From Methanobacterium sp. ERen5 (GTDB taxonomy: Archaea > Methanobacteriota > Methanobacteria > Methanobacteriales > Methanobacteriaceae): a DNA stretch of 64,000 nt. Each line of letters opens with the position of its first letter. The first letter of the stretch is position 1. The stretch covers positions 248,001 through 312,000 of the forward strand of contig CP099988.1 in the NCBI GenBank assembly GCA_024167805.1, written 5' to 3'. The notes beneath the pieces are model-generated. The model was not told where the DNA came from. It did no database searches and saw nothing but the letters and a program-made list of their open reading frames with translations. Shown one piece after another: positions 52,270 to 61,525 of this stretch. Made by a program: the position numbers and the translations under genes.

Positions 52270-53531
52270 TGGATTTGACTGTTCAGGCTGCCAATGAAAT
52301 TACTGGTACTGTTAAAGCTCCACCATCCAAGAGCTACTCACACCGGGCATTTTTAATGGCATTTCTGGCAGATGGTGAATCCACTCTAAGGGACCCCCTC
52401 TACTCAGAAGATACCTTGGCTTCACTCAACACAGGCATCGAAATGGGATCAACAGTTAACAGAACAGAATCTCTATGCACTATACAAGGAGTGGCTGGAA
52501 AACCTAAAACACCCTACGATGTTATTGACCTGAAAAATTCAGGAACAACCATGAGGATAATGACCAGCATAGCATCTCTTGCAGACGGTTTTACAGTGTT
52601 AACAGGAGATAACTCCCTTAAAACTCGTCCAATGCAAGATCTATTAGATGCTCTTAAACCCCTTGGTGTAACTGCATATTCAACACGTAACGATGGTAAA
52701 CCTCCAATAATAATTAAAGGAGGGTTTGATGGAGGTGAAACTTCCATTAAGGGAGATGTTAGTTCACAGTTTATTTCTTCCATAATCATGGCAGCACCCT
52801 TGGCTAAAAAACCCGTGGATCTAAAGGTCAAAGGAGAATTCATTTCCCAACCCTATGTAATGATGACCCTGGAACTCATGAACAAGTTCGGTGTCAAGGT
52901 TGATTTTGATAAAGCTGAAAATTCATTCCACATTGAACCACAAAGTTATAAACCTGTAGATTACACTGTTGAAGGAGATTATTCTTCGGCTTCATACATC
53001 ATAGCTGCAGCTGCAGCTCTTAAATCAAATGTAACAATTAAAAATTTGATGAAAGATTCCAAGCAAGGTGATAAGATCATCCTTGATATAGTAAGGGATA
53101 TGGGTTGTGAGGTTAAGGTTAAAAACAATGAAGTCGAAATTAAAGGACAAGGAATGCTCAATGGAGTGGATGTAAACCTTCAAAATGCCCCTGACCTACT
53201 TCCTACTGTGGCGGCTTTAGGTGCCATGGCAGATGGAACAACAAATATACGCGGCGTTGAACACGCACGTTTCAAAGAAACTGATCGTATACACACATGC
53301 TCAACAGAACTATCCAAATTAGGTGTGTCTTTAATTGAAAAAAGAGATGGAATCCAAATAACTGGAGGAGTCCATGGAGGGGTTGTTAAATCCCATATGG
53401 ACCACAGACTTGCGATGGCATTTTACATCATAGGTTTGAAAGTTGGTGGAATCTGTATTAAAGATGCATCTGTTTACAAAGTTTCATTCCCAGACTTTCC
53501 AGATATTATGAAAAATTTAACAGCTGGTTAG
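52269..53531 (+). CDS. aroA: 3-phosphoshikimate 1-carboxyvinyltransferase (EPSP synthase)
   Basis: Sixth step of the shikimate pathway. [20 protein letters not shown] near residue 17 binds substrate (Lys, Ser, Arg). [45 protein letters not shown] and DHRLAMAF are the family's conserved blocks. Length 420 is typical. It is coupled to valS by overlapping stop and start codons. Confidence 0.97.
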
Positions 53532-53535
53532 GACT

Positions 53536-54009
53536 ATGAATAGAAAAAAAGAGCTTAAAATTGTGGTACTAGGATCCTACAACTCTGGAAAAACAACCAC
53601 CCTCGAGAATATTTGCCAAAAAAAGACAAAAATTGAGTACAAAGGCACAACCATAGCCCTGGATTATGGTAACGTCATGGTTGCAGATGAAAAAATTCAT
53701 ATATTCGGATCACCAGGCCAGGAACGATTTGAATTTATGAGGGAGATTCTGGCCCATAAAATAGACGGAGCCATAGTTGTTATAGACTCTTCCAAGGGTT
53801 TGATTGAAAGTGATGAAATTATCATTGAAAAACTCAATTTAAAGGATGTTCCATACGTATTATTTGCAAATAAACAGGACCTAAATTCCTGTGAAATAGA
53901 ACATCCACAACTCAAACCAGAAACACCCATCATTCCAACCGTTGCCATTAATGGGCAAGGAGTTGAAGAAGGCTTTTTAACTCTTGTTGAACTGATTAAG
54001 AATAATTAA
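53536..54009 (+). CDS. Small Ras-like GTPase
   Basis: A 157-residue GTP-binding protein with P-loop GSYNSGKT (13-20), Thr of switch I in YKGTTIALDYG, G3 FGSPGQERFEFM and G4 NKQD. G3 has Gly-Ser before Pro-Gly-Gln instead of the usual Asp-x-Pro-Gly-Gln, so the Mg-binding Asp is lost, as in some archaeal and MglA-like members. The partner is unknown. It follows aroA by four bases, in an operon valS-aroA-GTPase. No membrane anchor is visible. Confidence 0.8.
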   Translation: MNRKKELKIVVLGSYNSGKTTTLENICQKKTKIEYKGTTIALDYGNVMVADEKIHIFGSPGQERFEFMREILAHKIDGAIVVIDSSKGLIESDEIIIEKLNLKDVPYVLFANKQDLNSCEIEHPQLKPETPIIPTVAINGQGVEEGFLTLVELIKNN

Positions 54010-54068
54010 ACAATTTTTTTAAAACTTATAAACATAACATTCGAAGGATATAATGTTAAAATTCCAAT

Positions 54069-54722
54069 TTGGAGCTGATTAAAATATCTAGGATCGAATC
54101 AATCATTGTTAATCTGGAAGACATTTACACACTCCGAGAATTTGAAGACAGCGACCCATTTCGTGTTTTAATAAGAACCATACTATCACAACGGACCAGG
54201 GACGAAAATACTGATGCTGCTTCAGCCATGCTTTTTTCAAAATATTCTACTCCCGAAGAAATTGCAAATGCTCCAACAGAAGAAGTGGAAAAACTCATAA
54301 AAAAGTCCGGTTTTTATCATGTGAAGGCCAGTAGGGTGCGGGAAGTTTCAAGGATCATACACGAAGATTACAACGACACTGTTCCAGAGGATATGGCAGA
54401 ACTTTTAAGTCTGCCGGGTGTTGGTAGAAAAACCGCCAACTGCGTACTTGTCTACGGATTTCATAAAGACGCCATACCGGTTGATGTGCATGTTCACAGA
54501 ATATCCAACAGAATTGGACTTGTAAACACAGAAACACCTGATGAAACAGAGGAAAAACTCATGAAGATCGTACCTAAAAAATTCTGGTTACCCTTAAACG
54601 ACCTCTTTGTACAGTTCGGACAGACCATCTGCAAACCAATAGGACCAAAACATGAGATATGCCCAATAGCAGAGTACTGTGACTACTACAAAAACATGGA
54701 AAACACTGCTAATGAAAAATAG
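54069..54722 (+). CDS. nth: Endonuclease III (DNA glycosylase/AP lyase)
   Basis: Removes oxidised pyrimidines. The helix-hairpin-helix [16 protein letters not shown] provides the catalytic Lys, and [13 protein letters not shown] contains the catalytic Asp. At the C-terminus the [4Fe-4S] motif, normally CX6CX2CX5C, reads [17 protein letters not shown]: the second Cys is His. The TTG start at 54069 has no clear ribosome site; GGAG lies inside the gene, so the true start may be a little further downstream. Length 217 is normal. Confidence 0.93.
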   Translation: MELIKISRIESIIVNLEDIYTLREFEDSDPFRVLIRTILSQRTRDENTDAASAMLFSKYSTPEEIANAPTEEVEKLIKKSGFYHVKASRVREVSRIIHEDYNDTVPEDMAELLSLPGVGRKTANCVLVYGFHKDAIPVDVHVHRISNRIGLVNTETPDETEEKLMKIVPKKFWLPLNDLFVQFGQTICKPIGPKHEICPIAEYCDYYKNMENTANEK

Positions 54723-54873
54723 CATGGTGAATTAGCTAGTATTATTAATTTTGATTTAGACTTTCCTTAATTTAGAACTAGAAATTTTTTGGTTTATTTC
54801 TATAAATTCAAAAAATAATTAAAAGCTTCCCCAAAAATAAAAGAGAAAGTAAATGGGAAATTAAATTTTTATT

Positions 54874-57048
54874 CTATTTACCCAGATCTGCAACTTCCCT
54901 TGCAAAGGCTGCTAAAACTTCCTTTGAGAGTCCTTCAACAAATTTGAGGGATCCTGCACATTCATGACCTCCACCATCTATTCCGGCTTCAGGTATTTCT
55001 ATTGCTAGTTTGGATACAATTTCATTCAGGTTGAATCCGAACATTTCATTAACAGCATCTGTTGCCCTTATTACACTGAAATCAGGACCATAGGCAAGTG
55101 TTATTATTGGTTTTTCTTCTCCATTTGCTTGTACCACACTGTCATGTACGTATCCACAAGTCTTACCAGGTGCTGGGAAAGTGAATTTATGTGCGTACTT
55201 TTCAACATCAAGTATATTGAATATAACACCATTTGGAAGATTTTGGGATTTGAGGTTTGGTAGAGCTGCCCTGAGCTGGGTGTCAACACGTTTATTCAGT
55301 TCGTTGTAAAGTGCTTCTATAAGTTTGCTGTGTTTCTCTTGGTTTCCAAGTCCAAGTATGGTGTCGATAATTCCTCTTCCATTCATGAATCTCAAATAAA
55401 ATGCTTCAAAATCCACACATGATGCGACTTTCTCTAGATCTTCACGATTGTAGCCCTTGGTAGCTGCAATTTCTATGTACTTATCTGCTTCTGCTGATGA
55501 TGCATGATCTCCCACTGCTGCTATTCCTGGCAGGTGTATGAGTCTATCTGTTACTTCAGGGTTTATCATGTTTGCAAGTTCCACTGCAAGTGCCCCTGCA
55601 GTTATGTTTGAGTCTCCACCAACTAAATAAGGGTTCACATGGACATCTACGTAATCATCCACTGCAACCCTTCCATCAACAACTTCTCCAGGGAAGTGAT
55701 GATCAGCTACAACTACTTCGATGTCGTAGATCTTAACCTTCAAAAGTGCTAGTATATCTTCTTCTGTTGAACCGTTATCTAAAAGCACGATCAATGGAAG
55801 TTTCTGGCCGTGTCTTTCAACATCTTCCAGTGCAAAGGACAAATCTTTTACAACATCTTCAAATTCATAGAATGGTGCTTTACTTGGTGCTCGTTTGAAG
55901 TAATGCCATTCTGCATCACTGTTGTTGTTGGCCTCTTTAAGTAAAGGTACAACTGCCTTTTCTATTGCTACCCCTGCACATATTCCATCTGCATCTGCAT
56001 GGTGCCTCACAAGGATGGATCTTCCATCAAGTATAGCTCTTCTTATGGCCTTTGCAGCATTGTGCATCATTGGTCTGAGTTTGTTGAGGGTTTCACTTTC
56101 AATTAAAAATTCTGTTTCCTCGGGTTCAGCCCTCTCATCAATGGCCTCATCTATGAGTTTTCTCATTTCATCAGAATCTTGGCCTTTAAGGCTGTTTATG
56201 GATTCTGATTCTATCTGAATCTTTCCACCGTGTAGATTCACTTCACCAAGCACTTCTACAATGTCTCCTGTGTTTATGTGAGGATAAACCCTCACTCCAG
56301 GTTCATCAAAGGCTGCGGCCCAGGTTGTGCTTGTTTCATCTGTGATGGTGAATATGGTTGGTCCTGATGTCTGCTGAATCTGAACAACTTCACCCACAAT
56401 TCTGACTGTTTTACCCATGAATCTTTTGTCAATGTCACCGATCTTGGTTCTTGAAACATTTTTTCTGAGGTTGATTATTTCATAGGAACCCTTGATTGTT
56501 GAAGGTGAGAGATCAACTTCTCCTCTGGCCCTTTTTATTTCCATTACCTTGACAAATAGTTCTTCTCCTACTGAGTAGTTGGGATTTCTGAGTCTTAAAA
56601 GTCCGAAAACTTTTTTTGATAGGCTTACAAATACTCCGTAATTTTCGACTCTGGTGATTTTTCCCTTGTACTCGCTTCCTATCTCGAGATCGTCAATATC
56701 ACATGCAGGATGTAGTCTGTAAACAACATCCTTTGGTTGACAATCCGGACAGTAATCCCCTGTTTCTAATGGTTTACCACATTTTTTGCACACGTTATAT
56801 TCTCCCTTTCCTTTACATGGGGCGCAGGTTTCTCTAATTTCTACCTCTCCCTTTCCATTGCATACACTGCATGGAACTTCTTGTTCTTCGTCAAGCTCAA
56901 AACGCTTAACTGCATTTGATGAAACTCCTTTAAAGTGTTTTTTAAGGTCCACCTCACTTTTAACACCGGTTCCATGGCAGCTTTCACATGCCTTGTAACT
57001 AGTGACGGTGTAACCGTTACCTTTACATATTAAACATTTTTTTATCAT
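54874..57048 (-). CDS. RecJ-like DHH phosphoesterase with zinc-finger, S1 and OB domains
   Basis: The N-terminal 105 residues contain DnaJ-like CxxCxGxG elements (CLICKGNG, CESCHGTG, CSVCNGKG, CAPCKGKG) and CKKCG...CPDC. An S1 domain covers about 118-190 and an OB fold about 205-290. The DHH domain (from about 340) has RHHADADGICAGVA and VVADHHFPGEV, and the DHHA1 end has GGGHECAGS. This is the large archaeal RecJ/SSB-nuclease type, a 5' exonuclease relative acting in replication or repair. It has 724 residues, with AGAGGT before ATG. Confidence 0.88.
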   Translation of the reverse strand: MIKKCLICKGNGYTVTSYKACESCHGTGVKSEVDLKKHFKGVSSNAVKRFELDEEQEVPCSVCNGKGEVEIRETCAPCKGKGEYNVCKKCGKPLETGDYCPDCQPKDVVYRLHPACDIDDLEIGSEYKGKITRVENYGVFVSLSKKVFGLLRLRNPNYSVGEELFVKVMEIKRARGEVDLSPSTIKGSYEIINLRKNVSRTKIGDIDKRFMGKTVRIVGEVVQIQQTSGPTIFTITDETSTTWAAAFDEPGVRVYPHINTGDIVEVLGEVNLHGGKIQIESESINSLKGQDSDEMRKLIDEAIDERAEPEETEFLIESETLNKLRPMMHNAAKAIRRAILDGRSILVRHHADADGICAGVAIEKAVVPLLKEANNNSDAEWHYFKRAPSKAPFYEFEDVVKDLSFALEDVERHGQKLPLIVLLDNGSTEEDILALLKVKIYDIEVVVADHHFPGEVVDGRVAVDDYVDVHVNPYLVGGDSNITAGALAVELANMINPEVTDRLIHLPGIAAVGDHASSAEADKYIEIAATKGYNREDLEKVASCVDFEAFYLRFMNGRGIIDTILGLGNQEKHSKLIEALYNELNKRVDTQLRAALPNLKSQNLPNGVIFNILDVEKYAHKFTFPAPGKTCGYVHDSVVQANGEEKPIITLAYGPDFSVIRATDAVNEMFGFNLNEIVSKLAIEIPEAGIDGGGHECAGSLKFVEGLSKEVLAAFAREVADLGK

Positions 57049-57091
57049 TCTTAACCTCTAAAAAATAGTAAGTGATCATATTATAAATTTT

Positions 57092-57583
57092 TTATTTGAA
57101 TTTCGTTGGATTCTCTTTTATTATCTGCTGTCTTAAATTATTGAATTGTACTGCGTTGTTCATTAAATCATTCGCATTTCCAGTATGGATATTTGCATTT
57201 ACTGTGTCATTGTCCTGCAGATATGATATTGCTGTTTTAAGTTCTTCTGTCGCATTTATCTTAGCATCTAATTCATTAACAACGTTCTGCATGTAGTTAA
57301 CGTACACTGTGTCATTTGAATTTTGTGCGTAGGTTAAACCTTGTTTTGCAGATGTTTGTGCCAGATTAAATTCAGAACTCGCATTGTTACAATAACTCAA
57401 AGCAGTACTGTATTGAAATAGATTAACTGCTTTACCTGAATTGTTGTAGTATTGATCACCATTTTTGATGTGATTGTTTATGGTTGATGCGAGGGCATCT
57501 ATCTGGGATGTGTTTGATTGTATACATCCGCTGAAGAAGATAACAATTGTCATCACAACCAATATTACAATCTTATTTTTCAT
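57092..57583 (-). CDS. Predicted lipoprotein
   Basis: Signal sequence with a lipobox-like FFSGC (Cys20) after hydrophobic KIVILVVMTIVI. The mature part is helical, Asn-rich and of low hydrophobicity (AQTSAKQGLTYAQNSNDTVY). It would sit on the outer face of the membrane. No family is recognised. GTGGAT precedes ATG. Confidence 0.7.
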   Translation of the reverse strand: MKNKIVILVVMTIVIFFSGCIQSNTSQIDALASTINNHIKNGDQYYNNSGKAVNLFQYSTALSYCNNASSEFNLAQTSAKQGLTYAQNSNDTVYVNYMQNVVNELDAKINATEELKTAISYLQDNDTVNANIHTGNANDLMNNAVQFNNLRQQIIKENPTKFK

Positions 57584-57951
57584 TTTTATCCACTTTAATC
57601 CTTAAATAAATATTTAGTTCTTTTAATTATTTATGGTTAGTTAATTAATGGTTTGTGTTAATTTGATTATTAAGTATCATGAGTTAGTGATGATAATATT
57701 TTTAATCTGATCAACCATCCATATATTATGTACTAAACCAAGATACTTAATAATAATCCCCTTGGAAAAATTTAGAGCAAACAATAAGTACAGGGTTTAT
57801 AATAAAAAATATCCCCAACAACACAGATTCGTTGAAACTGTTCTCTATTAAAATAAATAGTAATTTTTTAAGATAATCCATTATATTTGGAATCTTTTTC
57901 TACAGATGAATAAATTTTATAAATAGCTTTTTTTAGTCATATTCCTGGTTT
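57584..57951. other. Intergenic region
   Basis: 368 AT-rich bases between the lipoprotein and the histidine kinase gene. No gene, repeat or clear hairpin was seen. Confidence 0.4.
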
Positions 57952-59493
57952 TCATTTGGGTATGGTGAAGTAGAATGTTGTTCCCATTCCTGGTTCAGAT
58001 TTGGCCCATATTTTTCCGTTGTGCTGCTGTACAATTTTCTTGGAAATTGCAAGTCCTATTCCAGTTCCCTCATATTCTTCCCTCGAATGTAACCTCTGGA
58101 AAACTGTGAAAATTCTATCTAAATGCTGTTCTTCTATTCCAATTCCATTATCACTCACACTAAACAGGTAATCATCCTCTTCTTCAGAGTAATCTATGAT
58201 GATGTTCGGTTTAACATCTCCCCTATATTTAATGGCGTTGCCTATCAGGTTTTGAAATAGCTGGGTCATGAGTTCTTCGTTTGCATGGATCTTGGGCAGG
58301 AAACCATGAACAACTGTTGCATCGTTGTTCTCGATGAGAGGACTTAGATTTGAGATGGTATTTTTCACCACTATTTCGCAGTCAAGGTACTTGAACTCCC
58401 TCTCATTTCCAACCCTTGAAAATTGGAGCAGATCGTTTATCATCATATCCATTCTCTGCGCTCCTTCCACAGCAAAGTCTATGAAGTCGTTTGCATCTTG
58501 ATCCAGGCTGTTGTAATATCTGCTTTTTAGCAGCTGCAAAAAGCTTATGATCATCCTTAGGGGTTCTTTAAGATCGTGGGACGATACATAGGCAAATCTT
58601 TCAAGTTCCTGATTTGACATTTTCAGTTCCTTTATTAACTGTTTTAACCTGTATTCAACTTCTTCATTATCTTCCATCTTGAGGTCCAAAATTTGTCTGA
58701 TGGAATCAAGTTTATCTGTTCTCTTTAGAAACAAATTTTCCATCTGTTTTTGTCGGGTTATGTCCTCAACCATCACAAGAATTTTTACCAATCTGTTGTT
58801 CTGGTCTTTGATCGCAGACACATTCACATTTGCCCATAACAGCTCCCCATCAATACGGATGTACCTCTTTTCAAGGGTGTAATCATCTATCATGCCTGCA
58901 ACCAGCTGTTTTCTGAGTTCCATATCCATATCCAGATCATCTGGATGGGTGTCTTCTGTAAACCTTCGGGATAAAAGTTCTTCCTTAGAGTAGCCTAACA
59001 TGTTGCAAAGGGCGTTGTTGATTGTTAGTGTGGTGTAATCTAGGGCCATTATACATGCCCCCAATGGAGATTGTTCAAATATGAGCCTGAAAAGCTCTTC
59101 GCTATCCCTTAATTTTACCATGGCCCTGTTTTGATCGGTTCTGTCATGTACTATGGAGTATAGGAGTTCTTCTCCATGGTAATTTATCATACCACTGTAA
59201 ACATCCACATCACTTATGCGCCCATCTGCCAATCGATGTTGGAATATGAAATGGTTCTTATTTTTGTTCTCTGCCTGCATCATCTGTTCATCAATAATAT
59301 CTGGATCTAATACATTTATCTCATGAATGCTCATGTGAACCAGTTTTTCTCGAGTGTAACCATAAAAATCTACAGCCGCAGGATTTGCATCAATAATATG
59401 CCCTGTTTTTGGATTTAAGATTAACATTACAGTGTGATCGTTTTGAAAAAGTCCCTGATAATCCATAGTTTTAAATTGTGATTCTTCATCCAT
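57952..59493 (-). CDS. PAS-domain sensor histidine kinase
   Basis: Cytoplasmic kinase without membrane segments. PAS domain 1 spans about 12-125 (ANPAAVDFYGYTREKL) and PAS 2 about 130-245 (LCNMLGYSKEELLSRRFTED). A coiled coil follows (265-300), then HisKA with the phospho-accepting His in YVSSHDLKEPLRMI. The HATPase domain has N box NLIGNAIKYRG, G1 DNGIGIEEQHLDRIF and G2 GTGIGLAI. No response regulator gene is adjacent. The stimulus is unknown; in methanogens, PAS kinases often sense redox state. Confidence 0.93.
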   Translation of the reverse strand: MDEESQFKTMDYQGLFQNDHTVMLILNPKTGHIIDANPAAVDFYGYTREKLVHMSIHEINVLDPDIIDEQMMQAENKNKNHFIFQHRLADGRISDVDVYSGMINYHGEELLYSIVHDRTDQNRAMVKLRDSEELFRLIFEQSPLGACIMALDYTTLTINNALCNMLGYSKEELLSRRFTEDTHPDDLDMDMELRKQLVAGMIDDYTLEKRYIRIDGELLWANVNVSAIKDQNNRLVKILVMVEDITRQKQMENLFLKRTDKLDSIRQILDLKMEDNEEVEYRLKQLIKELKMSNQELERFAYVSSHDLKEPLRMIISFLQLLKSRYYNSLDQDANDFIDFAVEGAQRMDMMINDLLQFSRVGNEREFKYLDCEIVVKNTISNLSPLIENNDATVVHGFLPKIHANEELMTQLFQNLIGNAIKYRGDVKPNIIIDYSEEEDDYLFSVSDNGIGIEEQHLDRIFTVFQRLHSREEYEGTGIGLAISKKIVQQHNGKIWAKSEPGMGTTFYFTIPK

Positions 59494-59709
59494 TTATAAA
59501 CCCCTAAATCCATTTTACAAAAAGAGCATTTGTGATTTCTGCAGTTCAATATACTATGTACATAGGAATTTATAATATTGTTGTTTATGAAATGTGGGCA
59601 TAAAGTTGAAAAAATTTTAGAATTTGATAAATTTAATAAAATAAGTATTTGGGGGTCGAAATCTGTGCAACCCCTTCTATTAATAGAAGTATTTTATGGA
59701 TAAAAGTTT

Positions 59710-59716
59710 AAAAAAA
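59710..59716 (-). terminator. T-run terminator after the rubrerythrin-superoxide reductase operon
   Basis: Seven T on the minus strand immediately behind the superoxide reductase stop codon at 59718. Confidence 0.45.
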
Positions 59717-59717
59717 C

Positions 59718-60095
59718 TCAGGCCGATTTCCAAAGTCCGTGTACTGTGCAGTACTCCTTTGCAAAGAGGTTGGTTGTATTGTCTATTTTAAATTCTGCTT
59801 CTGGTGCTTCTCCAGGTTTCAGGAATGCTCTTTGTGTTTCGTTGTCTGTTATGATTTCTATCCATGCTATGTAGTGATCTTCTTCCATTGGGTGTGGTAC
59901 GCTTCCCACTTTGACTTTGACACCGCCGTCTATTTTTTCGATTACTGGCACGTGTTTTTCAGCTCCAACATCCTTGGCTTTGTCGCTCAGGAGTTCCATT
60001 TCTGTTCCACAACATGATGATGTTCCTCCACCAATGTTGATAAGTTCAAACATGTTTCCACAAGTATTGCATCTGTATATTTGTCCTCTTTCCAT
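59718..60095 (-). CDS. dfx: Desulfoferrodoxin (2Fe superoxide reductase)
   Basis: Reduces superoxide to hydrogen peroxide without making oxygen. The N-terminal desulforedoxin centre has Cys9, Cys12, Cys28 and Cys29. The catalytic Fe(His4Cys) centre has His48 (EKHVP), His68, His74 (HYIAW), Cys116 and His119 (CTVHGLW), all present. Length 125 is normal. ATG 60095 is chosen; the longer open frame upstream is the 3' end of rubrerythrin in another phase. It follows rubrerythrin by four bases, so peroxide made here can be removed by the partner. Confidence 0.95.
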   Translation of the reverse strand: MERGQIYRCNTCGNMFELINIGGGTSSCCGTEMELLSDKAKDVGAEKHVPVIEKIDGGVKVKVGSVPHPMEEDHYIAWIEIITDNETQRAFLKPGEAPEAEFKIDNTTNLFAKEYCTVHGLWKSA

Positions 60096-60099
60096 AGTA

Positions 60100-60681
60100 T
60101 CAGTACTCCTCACATAATATTTCATAGTATTTTGGTGGGTGATCGCATGCTGGACATTTATCTGGTGGTGTGAGTCCAGTGTGCACGTATCCACATTTCG
60201 AACATAACCATTCCTTTTGAGTGTCCTTTTCAAGTACAGTTCCCTCTTCTACAACCTTCAGTAATTCTTTGTACCTGCTTTCATGATGTTCTTCTGCACG
60301 CCCAATTGCACGAAGTCTAACTGCCATCTCATCAAGACCCTCTTCTTCTGCCACATCTGCAAATTCAGGGTACATTTCAGAGTTTTCGTAGTGTTCTCCA
60401 GCAATTGCAGATATGATATTTTCAGGTGTGCTTGCCATTATTAGCGGAGCATCTGCCTCAACAGATATTTCTTCAACATCTCCAAATTCCTTCTTGAGAT
60501 CTTGAATCATTCGAAACAGCCATTTAGCATGTTCCCTTTCGTTATCTGCTGTTGTGAGGAATATATCTGCTATCTGCACGTAGCCCTCATTTTTAGCAAT
60601 TTTTGAATACAGAGTATATCTATTTCTTGCTTGGCTTTCGCCAATAAATGCCTTGGTTAAATTCTCCAAAGTTTTTTTCAT
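60100..60681 (-). CDS. rbr: Rubrerythrin
   Basis: NAD(P)H-linked peroxide reductase of anaerobes. The ferritin-like diiron domain carries the Glu/His set in ERE HAKWLF (DNEREHAKWLF), GEHYENSEMYPEFADVAEEE and RAEEHHESRYKELL. The C-terminal rubredoxin domain has CSKCGYVHTG and CPACDHP. It has 193 residues. It is the first gene of a two-gene oxidative defence operon with superoxide reductase. GGTGTTAAA precedes ATG. Confidence 0.96.
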   Translation of the reverse strand: MKKTLENLTKAFIGESQARNRYTLYSKIAKNEGYVQIADIFLTTADNEREHAKWLFRMIQDLKKEFGDVEEISVEADAPLIMASTPENIISAIAGEHYENSEMYPEFADVAEEEGLDEMAVRLRAIGRAEEHHESRYKELLKVVEEGTVLEKDTQKEWLCSKCGYVHTGLTPPDKCPACDHPPKYYEILCEEY

Positions 60682-61009
60682 TTTAACACCAGTTTATATT
60701 CTGTTACTAATGGTCTATAAATTTTTAGTTTGGTTTAACTCAAACTTCCCTATACTACAATAAATTGTTAAGTTAATCTTTGGAAAATCCATAGCACAAT
60801 TGGTGGTAACTTAAGAAGTTCTTTAGAAAATAAATAAGTCTACAATTGGTGAGTTGTTGAAACTAATTGAGAGTTCATATTGAAAATATTGGTCAAACTT
60901 TATTAGGAACAGATCTAAATAATGGATAAAAAACAGATCTGATATTAATTATAGAAAAATATAGTTTTTACCTACAATTTTTAGGATGTTAAATTTTTGG
61001 TGATAAAAA
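60682..61009. other. Divergent intergenic region with the rbr promoter
   Basis: On the minus strand AAATTTATAG (60715-60724) is a TATA box candidate about 35-40 bases from the rubrerythrin ATG. I found no MsvR-like TTCGT-N6-ACGAA site here. The remainder is AT-rich without a gene. Confidence 0.45.
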
Positions 61010-61228
61010 ATGGATGTAGCATGGACCAATATTCAGTACGATAAAGATAATGATAAATTGTACGATTCAAAATCTGATAACAGTATCGAAAGAATTTCCA
61101 TAGGTTCGGAAACAATTAAAATATATTACAATCAGGAATCAGAACGAAAAGAAACTTACGTCAAGATAATTCTAATTAACAACATAGCAGGATATGAATA
61201 TCCAATTGTGAGGGGACGGGGTATTTAA
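61010..61228 (+). CDS. Small hypothetical protein
   Basis: A 72-residue acidic protein: MDVAWTNIQYDKDNDKLYDS, a Ser-rich centre and a predicted beta-rich end (KETYVKIILINNIAGYEYPI). No signal peptide, membrane segment or known motif. GGTGAT lies five bases before ATG, which supports real translation. Function unknown. Confidence 0.55.
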   Translation: MDVAWTNIQYDKDNDKLYDSKSDNSIERISIGSETIKIYYNQESERKETYVKIILINNIAGYEYPIVRGRGI

Positions 61229-61490
61229 AATTTTTAGTCCACCTGACTTTTTAATTCTTATTTTGCTCAAATAGATTAAATTTTGTTTTTATTGGAAAAA
61301 TTTTATCCCCCTTTATTTTTAATTTTAAAATAAAATTGCTTACATCCCCATTTTTTATGCATCTAAATAGGCCATATTTGAATAATAGAGTTTGATACAA
61401 TTCAGATTATTATATAAAGTTCTGAAATTGTTACAATATATTATCTAATGATTCTTGGGCTTTAAAAAACAATTAAATAGTAGCGAGTAC

Positions 61491-61502
61491 ATAATATAAA
61501 TA
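61491..61502 (+). promoter_or_regulatory. TATA box of the secreted cysteine protease gene
   Basis: ATAATATAAATA ends 24 bases before the ATG at 61526. The predicted transcription start nearly coincides with the start codon and no ribosome binding site is seen, so a leaderless or very short-leader mRNA is likely. Confidence 0.45.
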
Positions 61503-61525
61503 CAAACACTACCGGTCAATCAAAA

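Noticed and set aside
60096..60233. Longer start for superoxide reductase at 60233
   Set aside because: That stretch lies over the 3' end of rubrerythrin in another phase, and the product is unlike desulfoferrodoxin; ATG 60095 fits exactly.
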